Shown: positions 43,749-56,373 of the stretch, in pieces
How positions within the stretch are numbered: position 1 is the first letter of the stretch
Layout: each line of letters begins with the position of its first letter
NCBI RefSeq assembly: GCF_000143415.4
Contig: NW_003314282.1
Coordinates: 191,050-255,049, forward strand
Length of the DNA: 64,000 nt
Reading direction: 5' to 3'
From: Selaginella moellendorffii
Lineage: Eukaryota > Streptophyta > Lycopodiopsida > Selaginellales > Selaginellaceae
Program-made: the position numbers and the translations under genes
Notes under the pieces: model-generated
What the model saw: only the letters and a program-made list of their open reading frames with translations
Told to the model about the DNA's origin: nothing
The model's database searches: none

Positions 43749-46700
43749 ATGGAAGAAGAGGGCGTAGATCACATCACGGAGCAACGGCAGGGGCTGGAAA
43801 CCATCGAAGATCTCGACGACGCCAAGAAGGAGAGCACTGCCACAAATGGAGAAGATGGAGAGAGCCACTTGAGCAGCACGAAGAAAAAGAGGAGGAAGAA
43901 GGGGGAAGAAGAAGAAGAAGAAGAAGAAGATCGCAGCGTTCCGTACTACAAGCTCTACTCCTTCGCGGATGCCATGGATTGGGGGCTGATCTTCGTGGGC
44001 GCAATCGGGGCGTGCGCCCATGGAGCGGCGATTCCAGTGTTCTTCATCTTCTTTGGGAAGCTCATCGATGAGTTTGGCGCAAACTATGATAACCCGACCA
44101 AGCTCGGCCATGGCGTCTCCAAGGTACGTTCTTCTTCCTCTCTTTCTTTCCCATTCTTTGAGATCGATCCAATCTCCATTCTTAATTGATAGACTACTTC
44201 TTCCAAGCGAGTTTTCTATCGAGTGTTTCGAGAGCTTCTTTCGAGCTAACTGCTAAGGCCATAGAATCGAAAGTTCTTCTCTCTTTTCTCTGTCCTACCT
44301 TTAGTTTTTTTGTTTTTCTTGCCGCTAATTGTGTGTTTGCTCGTGGCAGTATGCTTTATATTTTGTCTACCTTGGACTCGCGATCTTGGTCGCAGCGTGG
44401 CTTGGTAAGTTTCCACAAAAACTTCCAGAGAAACACCAAAAAATAGATTTTTCCTGGAGAGGTTGATGGCGATCTTGATTGTGATTGCTCAAAATTCCAC
44501 CTTTCGAGTGAAAGCTCTAAATTATCTTGTGTGGATCCAGAGGTGGCGTGCTGGACTTACACGGGCGAGAGACAATCGGCACGAATGAGAGTGGCTTATC
44601 TCAAAGCGATGCTCAGCCAGGACGTGGGATTCTTCGACACGGACACGACCACCGGCGAGATCGTCAATGGGATCTCCAGCGACACCGCCCTTGTCCAAGA
44701 AGCAATCGGTGCAAAGGTAGAGTAAACTTCGATCGTTGTTCTTCCGAGAACTTTGGAACAGCTCTCTTGATCACGCTAAAGTTCTTCTCGTTTGATCCTC
44801 CATAGGCTGGAAACTATCTCCACTACATGGCCAGATTTGTGGCTGGCTTCGCGGTCGGCTTCTCGTCCGTGTGGCAACTTACGCTCGTCACCCTCGCTGT
44901 TGTTCCCGGGATTGCTCTCGCCGGTGGATTGTACGCTCACACCATGATCGGGCTCACCACAAAGAACCAAAAGGCCTACGCGAAAGCTGGAAACGTTGCT
45001 GAACAGGTGATCAAGCTTGTTCCTCCTTTGGAAACTTGGAAAGCTGAACCTTTGATCTTGTAGAGCATTTCCCAAGTAAGAACGGTCTACTCGTTCGTCC
45101 AGGAGGAGCAAGCCGTGGATTCTTACGCTCGAGCGCTGGAAACGACGCTGGAGATTGGAAAGAAGAGTGGCCTCGCCAAAGGAATGGGAATCGGAGCAAC
45201 GTATGGCTTGACAATCGGTGCGTGGTCGCTGCTCCTATGGTACGCCGGCGTTTTAGTTCGCAATGGAACCACCAATGGTGGCGAAGCTTTCACCACCATT
45301 CTCAACGTCGTCATCGCCGGACTGTAAGTTCCATCCATCCACCTCGAGTTCTCTCATTTCTTTTCTTCCAGATCTCTTGGAAACGCTGCTCCAAATCTCG
45401 CAGCCTTCGGCAAAGGCCGAGCCGCGGGATACACCATACTGGAGATGATCAACCGAAAACCATCCATAAATCTCCAGGCTCTCGAAGGGAAGAAGCTCGA
45501 CAACGTCCATGGAAACATAGAGTTTGACAAAGTATGCTTTAGCTATCCATCCCGGCCGGACGTCGTCATCTTCCAGGATCTCAGCCTCTCCATCCCCGCG
45601 GGAAAGACTGTGGCTGTCGTTGGAAGCAGTGGATCCGGCAAGAGCACCATCATCTCCCTCATCGAGCGTTTCTATGATCCCCAGTCAGGTACGAAGAGAA
45701 GAAAGAACTTCTCGATCGTCCTGACGATAAATTCTGTTTTTGATCTTGTTGGTCGCCAGGAAGAGTGCTCCTGGATGGAATTCCAATCCAAGAACTCCAG
45801 CTCAAGTGGCTGAGGGGCCGGATCGGGCTGGTGAGCCAAGAACCGGCGCTCTTCGCGACGAGCATCCGAGAGAACATCCTGTTTGGAAAGGAGGACGCAA
45901 GCGATGGCGAGATCGAGGCGGCTGCCAGAACCTCGGACGCTCACACCTTCGTCAAGCAGCTCCCCAGCGGCTACGACACCCAAGTTGGCGAGAAAGGCAT
46001 CCAGCTCTCGGGCGGACAGAAGCAACGCATCGCCATCGCTCGAGCTATGGTGAAAGATCCGGCCATTCTCCTGCTGGACGAGGCCACCAGCGCCTTGGAC
46101 GCGAGCTCCGAGAGTGCCGTCCAGGAGGCTCTCGAGCGGCTCATGGTGGGGAGGACGACGGTGGTGGTGGCGCACAGGCTCTCCACCATCCGGAACGCCG
46201 ATACCATCGCGGTTGTCCATCAAGGGAAGGTGGTGGAGTCTGGAACGCACGACGAGCTCCTCGCCAAGGCCGAGTTCTACGCTGCTCTCGTCAAGCTCCA
46301 GGCGGCGGCGGCGGCGGTGGCCAAGGAGAGTGACACTGCTTCCAAGCACTCCGCCAGGTACGCTTGCTTCGCTCGATCCCCTTCGCAAACTTCGATTTTT
46401 CTTCTTCCACCAGGCACTCTCGCGGGAGTTCTTTGTCACTGTCGCAGCGAACTTTCAGCTTCCGGGTGAGCGTACGCTCCGAGGCCGACGCTCACAGCAA
46501 CGCCGAGCTCGAGGAGTACCACCAGCAGCACCAGTTTCCAAAGGCCTCGTACTTTCGACTGCTCAAGCTCAATGCCCCGGAGTGGCCTTTCGCGCTGGCT
46601 GGAGCACTGGGAGCTATTCTTGCCGGAGCCGAGACCCCCTTCTTCGCCTACGGGATCACGCAGGCCTTGGTCACCTTCTACAGCCCCGACCAAAGCCACC

Positions 46701-48453
46701 AGAAGCGAGAAGTCGAGAAGATCTCCACCATCTTTGCCATCGCCACTGTCGTCACTGTTGGAATCTACGTCCTGGAGCACTACTTCTTCGGCGTCATGGG
46801 CGAGAGGCTGACGATGCGAGTCCGGAAGATGATGTTCTCGAGTAAGTTCTTCCTGCCAAAGTTTCCAGAGTTGTTAACAAAGTTCTTGACGCAGATATCT
46901 TGCGGAACGAGATCGGCTGGTTCGATCGAGAAGAGAACAACAGCAGCTTGCTGGCCTCTCGTCTCTCGTCGGACGCCACCATGCTTCGTGCCGCCGTTGG
47001 GGATCGCCTGTGCACTCTCACGCAAAATCTCGCCTTGATAGTCACCGGCTTCGTCATGGCGTTCGTGCTGCAGTGGAAGCTGACGCTGGTTATCATCGCC
47101 CTCTTCCCTCTCATGATCGGAGCTCACATCACCGAGGTAGGAAAGAGCTCGTTGTTCTTTGTTGTTCTTCGTTGCTCTTCGTTCTCGCTAGCTGATCGAC
47201 TTCGTAAACTTTCTTTCCAGCACCTCTTCCTGAAAGGCTTCGGAGTTAATCTCAGCAAAGCTTACCACCGAGCAACAATGGTGGCGGGAGAAGCCGTCGG
47301 GAACATCCGGACAGTCGCAGCGTTTTGCGCCGAGAAACGAGTGATGGATCTCTTCAACCGCGAGCTCCAAGGCCCCAAGAGCAACGCTTTCACCCGTGGA
47401 CAGATCACCGGCATCGGCTACGGCGTCTCCCAGTGCTGCCTCTTCAGCTCCTACGGCTTGGCCCTCTGGTACGCCTCCAATCTCATCAAGCAGGGTGACA
47501 CCACCTTTGGACCCGTGCTCAAGAGCTTCGTTCTCCTCATCTTCACCGCCTTTGGAGTCGCGGAGACGCTATCTCTAGCACCCGATATCCTCCGAGGCTC
47601 GCAAGCGGTCGGCTCGGTCATGGAGCTCATCGACTACCAGACCGAGATAGATCCCGATGATGGCGAGGCCAAGGAGATCAGCCACGTCCGGGGCGACGTC
47701 GAGCTCCGGAGAGTCTGCTTCAGCTATCCAACCAGGCCGGACGTGACCATCTTCCGGGACCTGAGCCTGAGAGTCCGAGCCGGCAAGAGCCTGGCTCTAG
47801 TCGGTCCCAGCGGCTCGGGGAAGAGCTCGGTCATCGGCCTCATCAGCCGGTTCTACGATCCATCCTCCGGGGCGGTGCTCGTCGATGGAAAGGACGTCAG
47901 CAAGCTCAAGCTCCGATCGCTGAGGCAGCACATCGGGCTCGTCCAGCAGGAGCCCGCGCTCTTCGACACCACCATCTTCGAAAACATCCGGTATGGCAAG
48001 CCTGAGGCGACGGAGTCGGAGGTGGTGGAGGCGGCCAAGGCAGCCAATGCTCACAGCTTTATCAGCTCTCTTCCGAATGGCTACCAGACTGTGGCCGGGG
48101 AGAGAGGCGTCCAGCTCTCGGGTGGCCAGAAGCAAAGGATCGCCATCGCCAGAGCTGTGATAAAGAACCCGGCCATCTTGCTGCTCGACGAAGCTACCAG
48201 TGCGCTGGATGCGCAGTCCGAGAAGGTGGTCCAGCAGGCCTTGGACAGGGTGATGAAAGGTCGGAGCTGCCTAGTCGTCGCTCACAGATTGTCCACCATC
48301 CAGAACGCAAACGTGATCGCGCTCCTCCAGGACGGGCAGATCATCGAGCAAGGCAGCCACAGTGAATTGGTCCGGAAGATCGGAGGCGCCTATGCAAAGC
48401 TTGTCAGCTTGCAGCAGCAGCAACAGCACCACGAAGAACACCGCCTGGATTGA
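43749..48453 (+). CDS. Full-size ABCB (MDR/P-glycoprotein type) transporter
   Basis: Ten exons (43749-44123, 44350-44404, 44541-44716, 44806-45006, 45064-45323, 45372-45688, 45760-46357, 46414-46841, 46895-47136, 47221-48453) give 1294 residues in TMD-NBD-TMD-NBD order. NBD1 has Walker [10 protein letters not shown] (about 440-448), LSGGQ and [15 protein letters not shown]2 has [14 protein letters not shown] and [12 protein letters not shown], so both ATP sites look active. The N-terminal tail before the first membrane helix is unusual in charge: KKKRRKKG followed directly by a run of Glu coded by (GAA)n. The second TMD begins after a Ser-rich linker ([20 protein letters not shown]). Plant ABCBs of this kind move auxin, malate, alkaloids or xenobiotics across the plasma membrane; the substrate here is unknown. 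A single long last exon of 1233 nt covers the second half of TMD2 and all of NBD2. Confidence 0.93.
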
Positions 48454-48719
48454 TTGGATGGTTAGAACGTCCAAGGAAACCATACAAAAGAAAAAGAAAA
48501 GTCACCTCGTATCATCACCTCGCAAGTTATCGCGCATAAAAGAACCTGTGGTCACGATCACGTAGAAGAACCAGAGATCCTAGCTAGAACCTCTAGAACA
48601 AAGATCATGAAAGAAATTTATTTTCCCCCAGGCCTCTAATATCACACAAAACGATACTCACCAAGACATCCAGACTAGTGCAAATAATATATCTACAGCG
48701 GCTACGAATCGATCGACAC

Positions 48720-49885
48720 TTACTGGGATTCCTTGTTAGACCACACATTGTCCCAAGATCCCTCCTTTGGAAGAGAAGCGACGACAGCACCATCACCACC
48801 ACCTTGCTTTGCCTCAGCTCCGGCCAAGGCTCTTGTTCCTGCCACAGAGCGAGCCTTCGGCGATCTCGGCCTGAAGCCCAACAGGCGCAACACGAATCGT
48901 GCGAGCTCCCCGTAAAGAATCCCAGCCCGATCACACAGCTGCGTAAGACGGAAGTCACACATGAGCAAACTCTTCACACTCGTTCCTGTACGTACTTGAA
49001 GAAGCGCCGTGATGAAAAAATGGAAAGCCTGAGTGTTCTCGTCAATCAGAATTGCCAGCCGTCCAAAGAAAGTCATGACACCATGCAGCTGCGCAGAAGA
49101 GAAAAACAGACTTTCATCACACGCGTAGCAAAAAAAAAAAACAAAACAAAACGAGAAGAAGTCGCCACTCACCACGGAAAGCATGGACTGCCAGAAACTG
49201 GGAGCGCGAGGAGGACCACCATACGGATCGTCAGGATTGGGAGCCATGGGATTCCCAGCACCATAGCCTCCATAGCCGCCTAAAGGCCCTCCTCCCATCG
49301 GCATTCCAAATCCACCATAGCCACCACCAATTCTATTGTACATCCCTCCTCCTCCAAACGGGCTGCCACCATAGTTGCTGCCATATCCTCCTCCAAAGTA
49401 GCTGCTTCCATATGCAGAACCATTGTATCCATAGCCACCACCATTGTAAGCACCACCACCGTAGCCACCGACCGAGTTGTATGGTCTGTTGTACGTGCTC
49501 ATCGTTCCATAGCTCCCATAGCCTCCTGGAATGCAAGAACACACACAATTGGCGAGGATGTAAGGATGGAAGTACGCTGTACTGGAAGAAAGAAAGAATC
49601 AAACAAACTTACCTTGGTTGCGTTCCCAGGGTCTCAAAGGCACAGCGGCCCCAACGGCGGTGGAAGGCTGCTGGGCGAGATTTTGCTTGTCGATCGTTGT
49701 GGCGGCGGTGCCAGAGCTAGCAATTGCTGCCGCCGTGCTCGTAGTCGGCGAGGAAGGGGCAAATGGAGAAGGGCTTGAATTGCCTTGAGATCCAGGGCGC
49801 TCCCAAGGCTTGGCAGGCGCCGGTCGGCCTGCAAGGAGAGAATCGGTGAAATTCGAGGCGATTCCACCATACCTGAAGCAGCCAT
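48720..49885 (-). CDS. PEX13: Peroxin 13
   Basis: Five exons on the minus strand (49885-49873, 49828-49613, 49525-49173, 49088-48996, 48938-48720) give 297 residues. The start is MAAS then GRPAPAKPWERPG; a second PWERNQ follows, then a long Gly/Tyr-rich stretch (GGYGGG, YGSSYFGGGYG), and the conserved region LHGVMTFFGRLAILIDENTQ, AFHFFITALLQ and LYGELARFVLRLLG. This is the plant PEX13 layout, which lacks the C-terminal SH3 domain found in yeast and animals. PEX13 is a peroxisomal membrane protein of the docking complex for PEX5/PEX7 cargo import. The tiny 13-nt first exon is needed to reach the conserved start. Head-to-head with the TBC gene (553 bp between starts). Confidence 0.9.
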
Positions 49886-50438
49886 CTCCTAGAACACGAG
49901 AAAATCATGGAAATGTCATGAAATCCGGGGCGATCTCGTGCCCTCGCAATGATCCAATCGAAGCCGCCGGAGCTCTCGCCCTCGCCAAGGCCTAGAAATA
50001 AGATTAGGGCTACGTGAGCCATCGATAAAACCAAAGGGGGCAAAATTTTTAACCCGTGGTAAAAGAGCGTGGTCTGTGTCACTGGTAAAAGTCTGGCTAT
50101 GGCGTCGGGGAAGAGTAGTGTAATCCCGATCACAAACGCTCGAGCCTCACTAACTTTAGGGTTTTAGAAAATATTTCGGGGATGAGATCGGGTCTGCCAG
50201 TTCGAGCGCTCCGGCTCGAGATCTGGCCCGGCGCTGCGCAGATCGGCAGCGATTCTCAGCCGCCTCGGCGTCGCGATGCGAGTGCCGTGTCGATGCGGAG
50301 GAGGAGGAAGGTACAGTGAAGCGCTGATTCCTAGGGAGCTAGAAATCCAGGCAGTGGCGCCATCGATTGGGCTGCATTGAGTAGATTTCGCGAGAAGAGG
50401 AAGAAATATTTCGATCGAACGCTAGCGAGCAGTATGAC
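49886..50438. promoter_or_regulatory. Bidirectional promoter region PEX13 / TBC
   Basis: Both genes start outwards from this interval. A TTTAGGGTTTT sequence (about 50155-50165) is a reverse telo-box. In the TBC leader an ATG at 50433, 6 nt before the main start, is in the same reading frame of a different product, so leaky initiation may reduce output. Confidence 0.4.
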
Positions 50439-53109
50439 ATGTCGAGAGACTGGGATGAATCACGCTGGATGTGTGGCCCAGCCGTGGGACCAAGGATGTT
50501 CCTCAAGGCGGCTTCGACCGTGGGAGGAGGGCACAACACCAGCAACAGTAGCGGCATCGCTCAGCCTCAGCCAGCAGCACAAGCTCCATCTTTCATCGAG
50601 TCCGCAAAGGTAAGAGAAAAGAGCTCTTTTTGTTTTTTCATGAGATTTCTAGCTACCTAGTACTAGTCTAGCCTATGGAATGCGCTTTCTAACGCTCTGT
50701 TGGGATTGTAATCCAGACCTCGAAGCGCTTGAAGCCGGAGAAATGGAGAGCTGCCTTTGACAAGGAAGGAAGAGCTGTGGGCTTTCACAAGATTTTGAAA
50801 GCCATCGTCTCGGGGGTGAGTTTCAAAGCATTCGTTTTGTTTTGGATCTGGAAGTTTTTTAATGAATGGCCAGGGCCTTTGTTTATGGTGTCAGGGTGTT
50901 GATCACTCGATCAGAGCGGAGGTATGGGAGTTTTTGCTTGGCTGCTACTCGCTCGGCACGACTGCCGAGTATCGGCAACAGCTTCGTCACGCACGAAGGT
51001 CTCGGCTTGTTTGTTTTTTTTTTGCTTGTTTCACGGGAAATTCTGTTTGTGTAGGATTCGTTATCAAGAGCTCATCGAGCAATGCCATCTGATGCATGGA
51101 AGTATTGGATCAGGCACACTGGCGTATACGGTCGGCACTAAAATTATGGACGTCCGAGTGACGTCCAAAAGCACCACTCGAGAAGAACACACCACTTTAA
51201 ATGAGGTGGCAACGTCTTTCAAAGAGAAGATTGCTTCCTGGTCGGAGGAGCGCTTCCAGGCTGCACAGGATCTTGAAAATTTTGAGGACTCGAGAGAGAG
51301 CTTTGAGGAAGGAGATCTCCTCATACAGGAGGACTTGGCGCCGAAGAAGTCATCCGAAGCTGGCAGTCCGAGCGATGAAGGAACAGACTCGGGACCGAGT
51401 GAAGGAGAAGTCGATAACTCATTTTCTAACGACGACGGCAGCCAACTGCCTGATTACCTGCGTTTGCCCGTGAGAACATTGTTTCCAACATATGTGATGG
51501 ATAGTACTACCAGTTCAACGAAGGACAGGACTTCAGGCGCGACTGACAAAGCCGAAAACAAAGACTTACAACTACATACTCTAAACGATGACGATGATAA
51601 CTCAATTGTGACTATATTGAACGAGAACGAGACCCCGGAAAGTGCGAACGAGCAGCCAGAAGTTACAAATGAGGTGAAAAGAGAAGAAGGTGATACAACG
51701 AGATCTCCAGAAAAACAGGAAGACTTAAAGGTGCCGAGCGGAGGGGGGGCGTTCAGGGACGAGAAAGTAGCCGATTGGCTTTGGACATTGCATAGAATAG
51801 GTGAGAAAAATGCCTCTATGTTACCTTTGATCTCTGACTCATGCTTTTATTTGCAGTTGTGGATGTGGTCAGGACTGACAGACACCTCAAGTTCTATGAA
51901 GACTCCAAAAACATGGCACGGATGTCGGATATCTTAGCAGTCTATGCATGGGTTGATCCTGCAACGGGCTATTGCCAAGGCAAGTTATCAACTTGAAGTG
52001 CGTAGACTGAAATCTTTCGTTTCTTTTGCCAGGCATGAGTGATTTGCTGTCGCCATTTATTCTGATTTACGAAGATGATGCTGATGCGTTTTGGTGTTTT
52101 GAGAGCCTCCTCAGGCGGGTGGTAAGTAAATTCCCTGTCTCCTCTGTCTTTTTTGCACACTGACCATTGAGTAGCTTTCCTTTACAGCGTCAGAACTTTC
52201 AGATGGATGGTCCGATTGGTGTCATGCGCCAGTTGCAAGCTCTGACCACAATTTTGGAGCTCACAGACGTCTACGTTTTCAAGCACTTTGTCCACATCGG
52301 TGCCGATAGCTTCCTTTTCGCCTTTCGAATGCTGCTGGTCCTCTTCCGTCGTGAGCTCTCATTTGGCGAAGCTCTGTGCATGTGGGAGGTACGCAAGCTT
52401 AGATTATTTTTCTTTTGTCTCATCGCAGCACATATATTTTCCAGATGATGTGGGCTGCGGACTTCGATAATGGAATTTCCTGGGCACTGGAATACCATTG
52501 CCCGGAGCTCCTTATCGTGAAAGATCCAACACCAGTGGATGAAACGCTACCGGAAGACGATAGCAAAGCAATGTCACCGCTTTACACTTTCCAGGACCAG
52601 TCACTAGACACCTCGCCGCTGGAGGACAACGATCGCGTTGGATATCTATCCAGAAGCCCGCTCTGTGGATTGAGAGCTGGAAACTTCTGGCCTCGTCACT
52701 CCCGACACAAGATACGGACCGTGAGTTCTCTGCTTGGCAAGACAGGCGACGATGAACTCTCCGTCTTCGTTGTGGCCGCCATCCTCGTGCTCAACCGGAC
52801 CAGGTTTATGAAAGACGTGCATTCCATGGACGACGCTATTAAGGTGCAGTGTTTTCATCTATCCCAGATTGTGCAAAACCTCAGCTTTGATTTGCAGGCC
52901 TTCAACGAGATCCAGATGAAGATCAAAGTGCGGAGTTGTATCAGAACGGCTATCAAGCTGAGGAGGAAGTACCAAAGACAAGTAAGTTCTTTCGCTTCCT
53001 TGAAATCTGAAGGGAAACAATGAGATACTTGCAGCTAGTCCGGCGTGCTGCTTTGGAGAACAAGGCCAGCGCTATACAACGCCAGAAGCAGCGCCATGGC
53101 GGTGCTTAG
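50439..53109 (+). CDS. TBC-domain RabGAP (TBC1D15/GYP7-like)
   Basis: Ten exons (50439-50609, 50717-50815, 50895-50998, 51055-51800, 51857-51979, 52033-52121, 52188-52388, 52445-52843, 52898-52981, 53035-53109) give 696 residues. The TBC domain is split by a long acidic, Ser-rich insert in exon 4 (about residues 130-365), as in plant GYP7-like proteins. Motifs: GVDHSIRAEVW at the start of the domain; the arginine finger in IVVDVVRTD (Arg about 379) and the glutamine finger in YCQGM (Gln about 414), so dual-finger catalysis of GTP hydrolysis by a Rab should work. The C-terminal helix region has IQMKIKVRSCIRTAIKLRRK. The fifth intron has a GC donor (CAAG then gcaagt), confirmed because only that junction keeps the YCQGM motif. 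Rab partner unknown. Confidence 0.9.
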
Positions 53110-53695
53110 CGTCTCCCACACAAGAAAAATCAAAGAAAAAGAGGATTTTTTTCCATTTTGCAAAGGAAATCGAGGCTCGTTACGTTCTCACATTTGGAAC
53201 TGAGGGTGTAACGAGGCTATTGTATTTCTGCTAATTGTAATTTATTAAGGAAAGCACACTCATTTGAAATAAGCAAGTTTAAACTAAGCATGATTAGTGG
53301 GTGAGACTGGTGGGAATCGAAGCGAGGACCAACGTGCAGGCGACGGCTTTGACGGGCTGACGGGCTGCCCGGTCAAAACAAATAATTTATAACCATGCAT
53401 TGACAGAGAGGAAGAGTTTACAAATTCACTCACACTCTTCAAGCAAAAGCGCAGCCAAACGAGAGGAAAATGGATGAATACGCGCAGCATTTTTAGGTAT
53501 GGCTGCCGGGCGCGATCGCTAGGCCGGCGCTGGAGGAGATTTGCGCAGCGGGAGCGAATCGATCGGAGCGGCAGCTACTCCGATTGGTTGCGCGGTCCAA
53601 GTTCGCGGCGCTGGCCAGGAATTCCAGGTTAGGGTTTGGAGATCGGGAGCTCAGCGGTTCTAGATGCACATGTTGAGGGGATCCGGCCGTGGAAA
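53110..53695. promoter_or_regulatory. Region between TBC and PSI-like genes
   Basis: 3' end of the TBC gene and leader of the PSI-like gene. TTAGGGTTT (53629-53637, reverse telo-box) is about 60 bp before the start codon. Confidence 0.4.
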
Positions 53696-56213
53696 ATGGG
53701 AGGTTTGTGCTCGAAGACTGTGCCCGAGGATTCCAGTGGCTCATCAGAGGGTACCAGGCCAAACTTTAAGCGGCAGCTCTCAAAGCCTTCGCAGCAACCA
53801 AATGGAGTGAATGGGATCTATGCGGCAGGGAAGGCTCCCGCTCCCGATCCCTCTACCTCGGTCGACAAAGTTGCTAGCTCCTCGCCAGAGACGGATGATA
53901 CCAAGGACGATGAGGAGGACAAGAGCGAACGGATCAAATTGTCCAGAGTACTTTCTCACAAGGCTCGGAATGCGAAGTCGATCCTTGGGAGAGCTGGGAC
54001 AGCTGGCCTGGACAAGGCGGTGGTGATGCTGGATACGTTTGGGAGCAGCATCACAACCACGATTGGGAGTGGCTTTGCTGCTGGAGTGGCACCCAAGGGG
54101 AACAAGATTGGAATTCTAGCGTTCGAGGTTGCAAACACCGTGGTCAAAGGATATAGTTTGAAGCAGTCTTTGTCAGAGGAAAGCCTCCAGCTGCTCAAGA
54201 AGGAAATTCTTCCCTCTGAAGGGGTCCAGCGGCTCGTGTCTAAAGATCTCGATGAGCTCTGGCGAATTGCTGCCTCTGATAAAAGGTACGTCCAATGGAC
54301 GTAGTTCAGCTTCTCTCTGTTTGACACTCTGGTGTGATCTTAGGCATGAGCTCAAAGTGTTCGCTAGTGAGGTTGTTCGTTTTGGAAACCACTGCCGAGC
54401 ACCGGAGTGGCATCAACTCGATCGTCTAATCAACAGGTGCTTTACTTTTCATATGGATTTTGCCTATGCTCCAGTTCTTCTTGTGTAGACTGGGAACGGA
54501 AGTACAAATTCCCAGGCAGTCACCGGAGCACGCAGAGCAAGAAATGCAAGAGCTTATGACTCTAGCACAGAACACAGCAGTAAGTTGAAAAAACAAAAAC
54601 GTTTTGTCTCTTGGTTTCGTGTATAGATTCTCGTGATACGTTTGTTGTCTGTGGACAGGAGCTATACCATGAACTCCATGCGTTGGATAGATACGACAAC
54701 GACGTTCGGCGGAAGATCGAAGAAAACGAGTTGTCTTCTAATCCTCACAAAGGTACACTTGTAACCATTCTATTTATTGCCAACCTTTCCTGGCTCACGT
54801 TGCAGGGGAGAGCTTAGCAATGCTAAAAAGTGATTTTAAATGCCAGCAAAAGCACGTAAAGCTATTGCAGAAAAAGTCCCTCTGGTCAAAAATCATGGAA
54901 GAGGTACTAAAATCGTTTTCGTTCAGGCTCCATGTCTGAGATTTGTCCTCATTTTCTGTCAGCTAATGGAGAAACTGCTAGATATAGTGTATTTTCTTCA
55001 TCAACAAATCGCTGATGCATTTGGTAGGTGCATACTTCTCATTTTAGGCGTGATTCATGTTCTCGGTCTATTGCAGGCGAGTATGATGAAGAGCAATCGA
55101 TGAAGCTTTCAAGCGTTCCGAGATTGGGAGCTCTTGGCCTGGCCTTACATTATGCTAATATAATAAACCAAATCGACACTCTGGTAGGTCTTACAAATGT
55201 TCTGAATCCTATTTACGCCTGCGTTATCTACAGGTCTCCCGACCAAGTTCTATTCCTCCAAACACGCGCGATAATCTGTATCAAGGTCTTCCTCCTTCTA
55301 TCAAAATGTCCTTGAGAAGTGCCCTCTACGCGGCTGCTAACTCAAACAAAGAAGAGGCAAGAAAAGCTGCTTATTAGTAAACATTTGTGGAGTATATTAA
55401 GTTTGTTTGTTTTCATGCAGCTCACAGCGTCCCAGATCAAAGAAGAAATGGAAAAAATACTGGTATGGATGGTACCAATCGCATCGAACACAACAAAGTA
55501 AAGATGTTTAAAACTAGAGCAGCAGCCGGACTGTTTGATTGATCCTTTTGGTTTATCTACGTGCAGAGCGCACCATGGATTCGGGTGGGTTGGAGAATGG
55601 GCTAGTGCTGGGTGAGTCGCTACTTCTTTAAACATTTGTTTCCTAGAAACACTCTAACCATGAGAATCTCAACAGATCTTCCATCGATCGGAAACCATAC
55701 GTCCAGGAAATCAGCTTGATCCAAACACTTCATCACGCGGATCAAGAAGTGACCGAGAAGTATATATTAGACCTCCTGGTTTGGCTGAACCTCCTGATAA
55801 GCCGAGCCAAGAGTAACCTCAACGGCCATAACAGGTCCCCGCACAAGTCTCCCTTCCGCTCGCCAGTGAAGAAGACGATTGTGCTGAATCCATCGCCGCC
55901 GCCAGCAACGAGCTCCCGCGAGCTGTCCAAGGAGGACCAAGAGATGCTAACCGGAGCAGTGCTGAGGAGGCTGACACCGGGCATAAGCAAGAGCCAGGAG
56001 TTCACGAAGAAGCCGAAGGTTCTGAGCACGAGACTGAGCAAGAGTCACAGCCATTCTCCGCTACCATGCACGGTTAAGCCCGAGACTTCGACTCCATTCA
56101 CTTCCAGGCGATCACTCCGCCCGCTGGAGCTGGAACTCGAGAGGATCAGAGCTCTGGACAAGATTGACAGGGTCGACACTCTTACAGGAGCTCCCGCCGC
56201 TGCTACTGCTTGA
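53696..56213 (+). CDS. PSK-simulator (PSI)-like protein, DUF3475-DUF668
   Basis: Eleven exons (53696-54285, 54344-54436, 54489-54579, 54659-54752, 54806-54903, 54963-55023, 55077-55183, 55234-55356, 55421-55497, 55567-55611, 55676-56213) give about 638 residues. It starts MGGLCSK, an N-myristoylation and palmitoylation-type signal. A Ser/Pro-rich, acidic stretch is followed by GILAFEVANTVVKGYSLKQS (DUF3475) and, after a coiled-coil-like middle, by RLGALGLALHYANIINQIDT and HHGFGWVGEWA (DUF668). In Arabidopsis PSI1-PSI3 act in growth downstream of or parallel to phytosulfokine signalling and are membrane-attached. The intron after exon 8 has a GC donor (GAAGAG then gcaaga); no GT alternative keeps the frame. 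C-terminal tail is Ser/Lys-rich with SPHKSPFRSPVKK. Confidence 0.88.
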
Positions 56214-56337
56214 GTCGAGAGGAAGCTAATCGGACAAGGAGAAGCTCGAAAAGCTCGAAACCTCGCAACCTCGAAAGCTTGAAAGCTCTTAAAAGCTCGC
56301 AACCTCGGGAAGTCTTCACAGGAGGTAAGAAAAGAAA

Positions 56338-56339
<2 letters not shown>

Positions 56340-56371
<32 letters not shown>
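56340..56371 (+). repeat. GA microsatellite after the PSI-like gene
   Basis: Uninterrupted AG dinucleotides in the 3' region of the PSI-like gene, following a stretch of short tandem motifs (CTCGAAAG-like, 56245-56305). Confidence 0.8.

Positions 56372-56373
<2 letters not shown>

Noticed and set aside
53300-53360. tRNA gene suggested by a TTCGATTCC-like motif on the minus strand
   Set aside because: No matching T-stem, anticodon arm or acceptor stem could be built.
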